A program made the position numbers and the translations under genes. The notes under the pieces were generated by a model that worked only from the letters and a program-made list of their open reading frames with translations, had not been told where the DNA came from and ran no database searches. DNA of 64,000 nucleotides from Diploptera punctata. Taxonomy: Eukaryota > Arthropoda > Insecta > Blattodea > Blaberidae. Positions 63,960-64,000 of this stretch are shown here, piece after piece. Location of the stretch: positions 1 through 64,000 of the forward strand of contig JASPKZ010009643.1 in assembly GCA_030220185.1 (NCBI GenBank), given 5' to 3'. Position 1 is the stretch's first letter, and each line of letters begins with the position of its first letter.

Positions 63960-64000
63960 TAACGGAATCTTTCAACGCGATTTTCACCCACTTAAAATAA

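Overview
This window looks like intergenic DNA from an insect, most probably a cockroach (I suspect Periplaneta or a relative). The base composition is strongly AT-rich, trinucleotide (TTA/AAT) and dinucleotide (TA) arrays are dense, and the main non-LTR retrotransposon ends in a peptide (GRPRMRWENNINYDL...REVDY) that I recall as abundant in cockroach predicted proteins. The species assignment is inference. I found no convincing host protein-coding gene, rRNA or functional tRNA. One short stretch near 60.3-60.6 kb reads like a decayed exon or processed pseudogene that I cannot name. Family labels used below (LINE-A to LINE-G, SINE-A to SINE-G, REP-1 to REP-6) are local to this report.

Nearly everything recognisable is mobile DNA in layers. 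LINE-A supplies about 17 fragments, all 5'-truncated. The best, at 58.0-59.2 kb, keeps reverse-transcriptase motifs including YADD and has one frameshift. Other LINE families (B-G) survive as C-terminal 'WYGHVxRM...GRPxxxW' pieces with (GAA)n or (ATT)n tails. At least seven tRNA-headed SINE families are present, several with clean target-site duplications (TSDs). They form a nesting record: SINE-A inside LINE-A at 2.2 kb, SINE-A inside SINE-B at 52.5 kb, SINE-F inside LINE-A at 62.6 kb. DNA transposons are mostly non-autonomous: a hAT-type element with 8-bp TSD (6.4-7.1 kb), the 3' end of a hAT transposase gene (30.6-31.0 kb), a pogo/Tigger-type deletion derivative (53.8-54.4 kb), a mariner-superfamily deletion derivative with 113-bp inverted ends (56.2-56.9 kb), a 1.2-kb element with CTTACTAATAA ends (41.9-43.1 kb) and a 2-kb foldback (55.1-57.1 kb).

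Layout: 0-5 kb LINE and SINE debris and tRNA-like hairpins; 5-10 kb hAT element and a purine satellite; 10-17.7 kb SINEs and LINE-A; 17.7-21.5 kb REP-1 with a nested REP-4, pogo and LINE remnants; 22.2-23.1 kb a 42-bp minisatellite; 24-32 kb LINE fragments; 31.5-40 kb three REP-5 copies; 40-43.6 kb one LINE-A copy split by two large insertions; 44-53 kb REP-1, SINE and LINE pieces; 53.6-61 kb the densest nest; 63.4-64 kb a tetranucleotide array.

The most unusual signals are: (1) the palindrome TAGGCCTA, about 15 times, at least five of them precise GGCCTA insertions at a TA when homologous repeat copies are compared; (2) a family of tRNA-like cores held in inverted-repeat hairpins sitting in TA arrays; (3) hammerhead-ribozyme-like motifs in three different repeats, two of them in foldback insertions flanked by about 15-bp duplications, as expected of Penelope-like elements.
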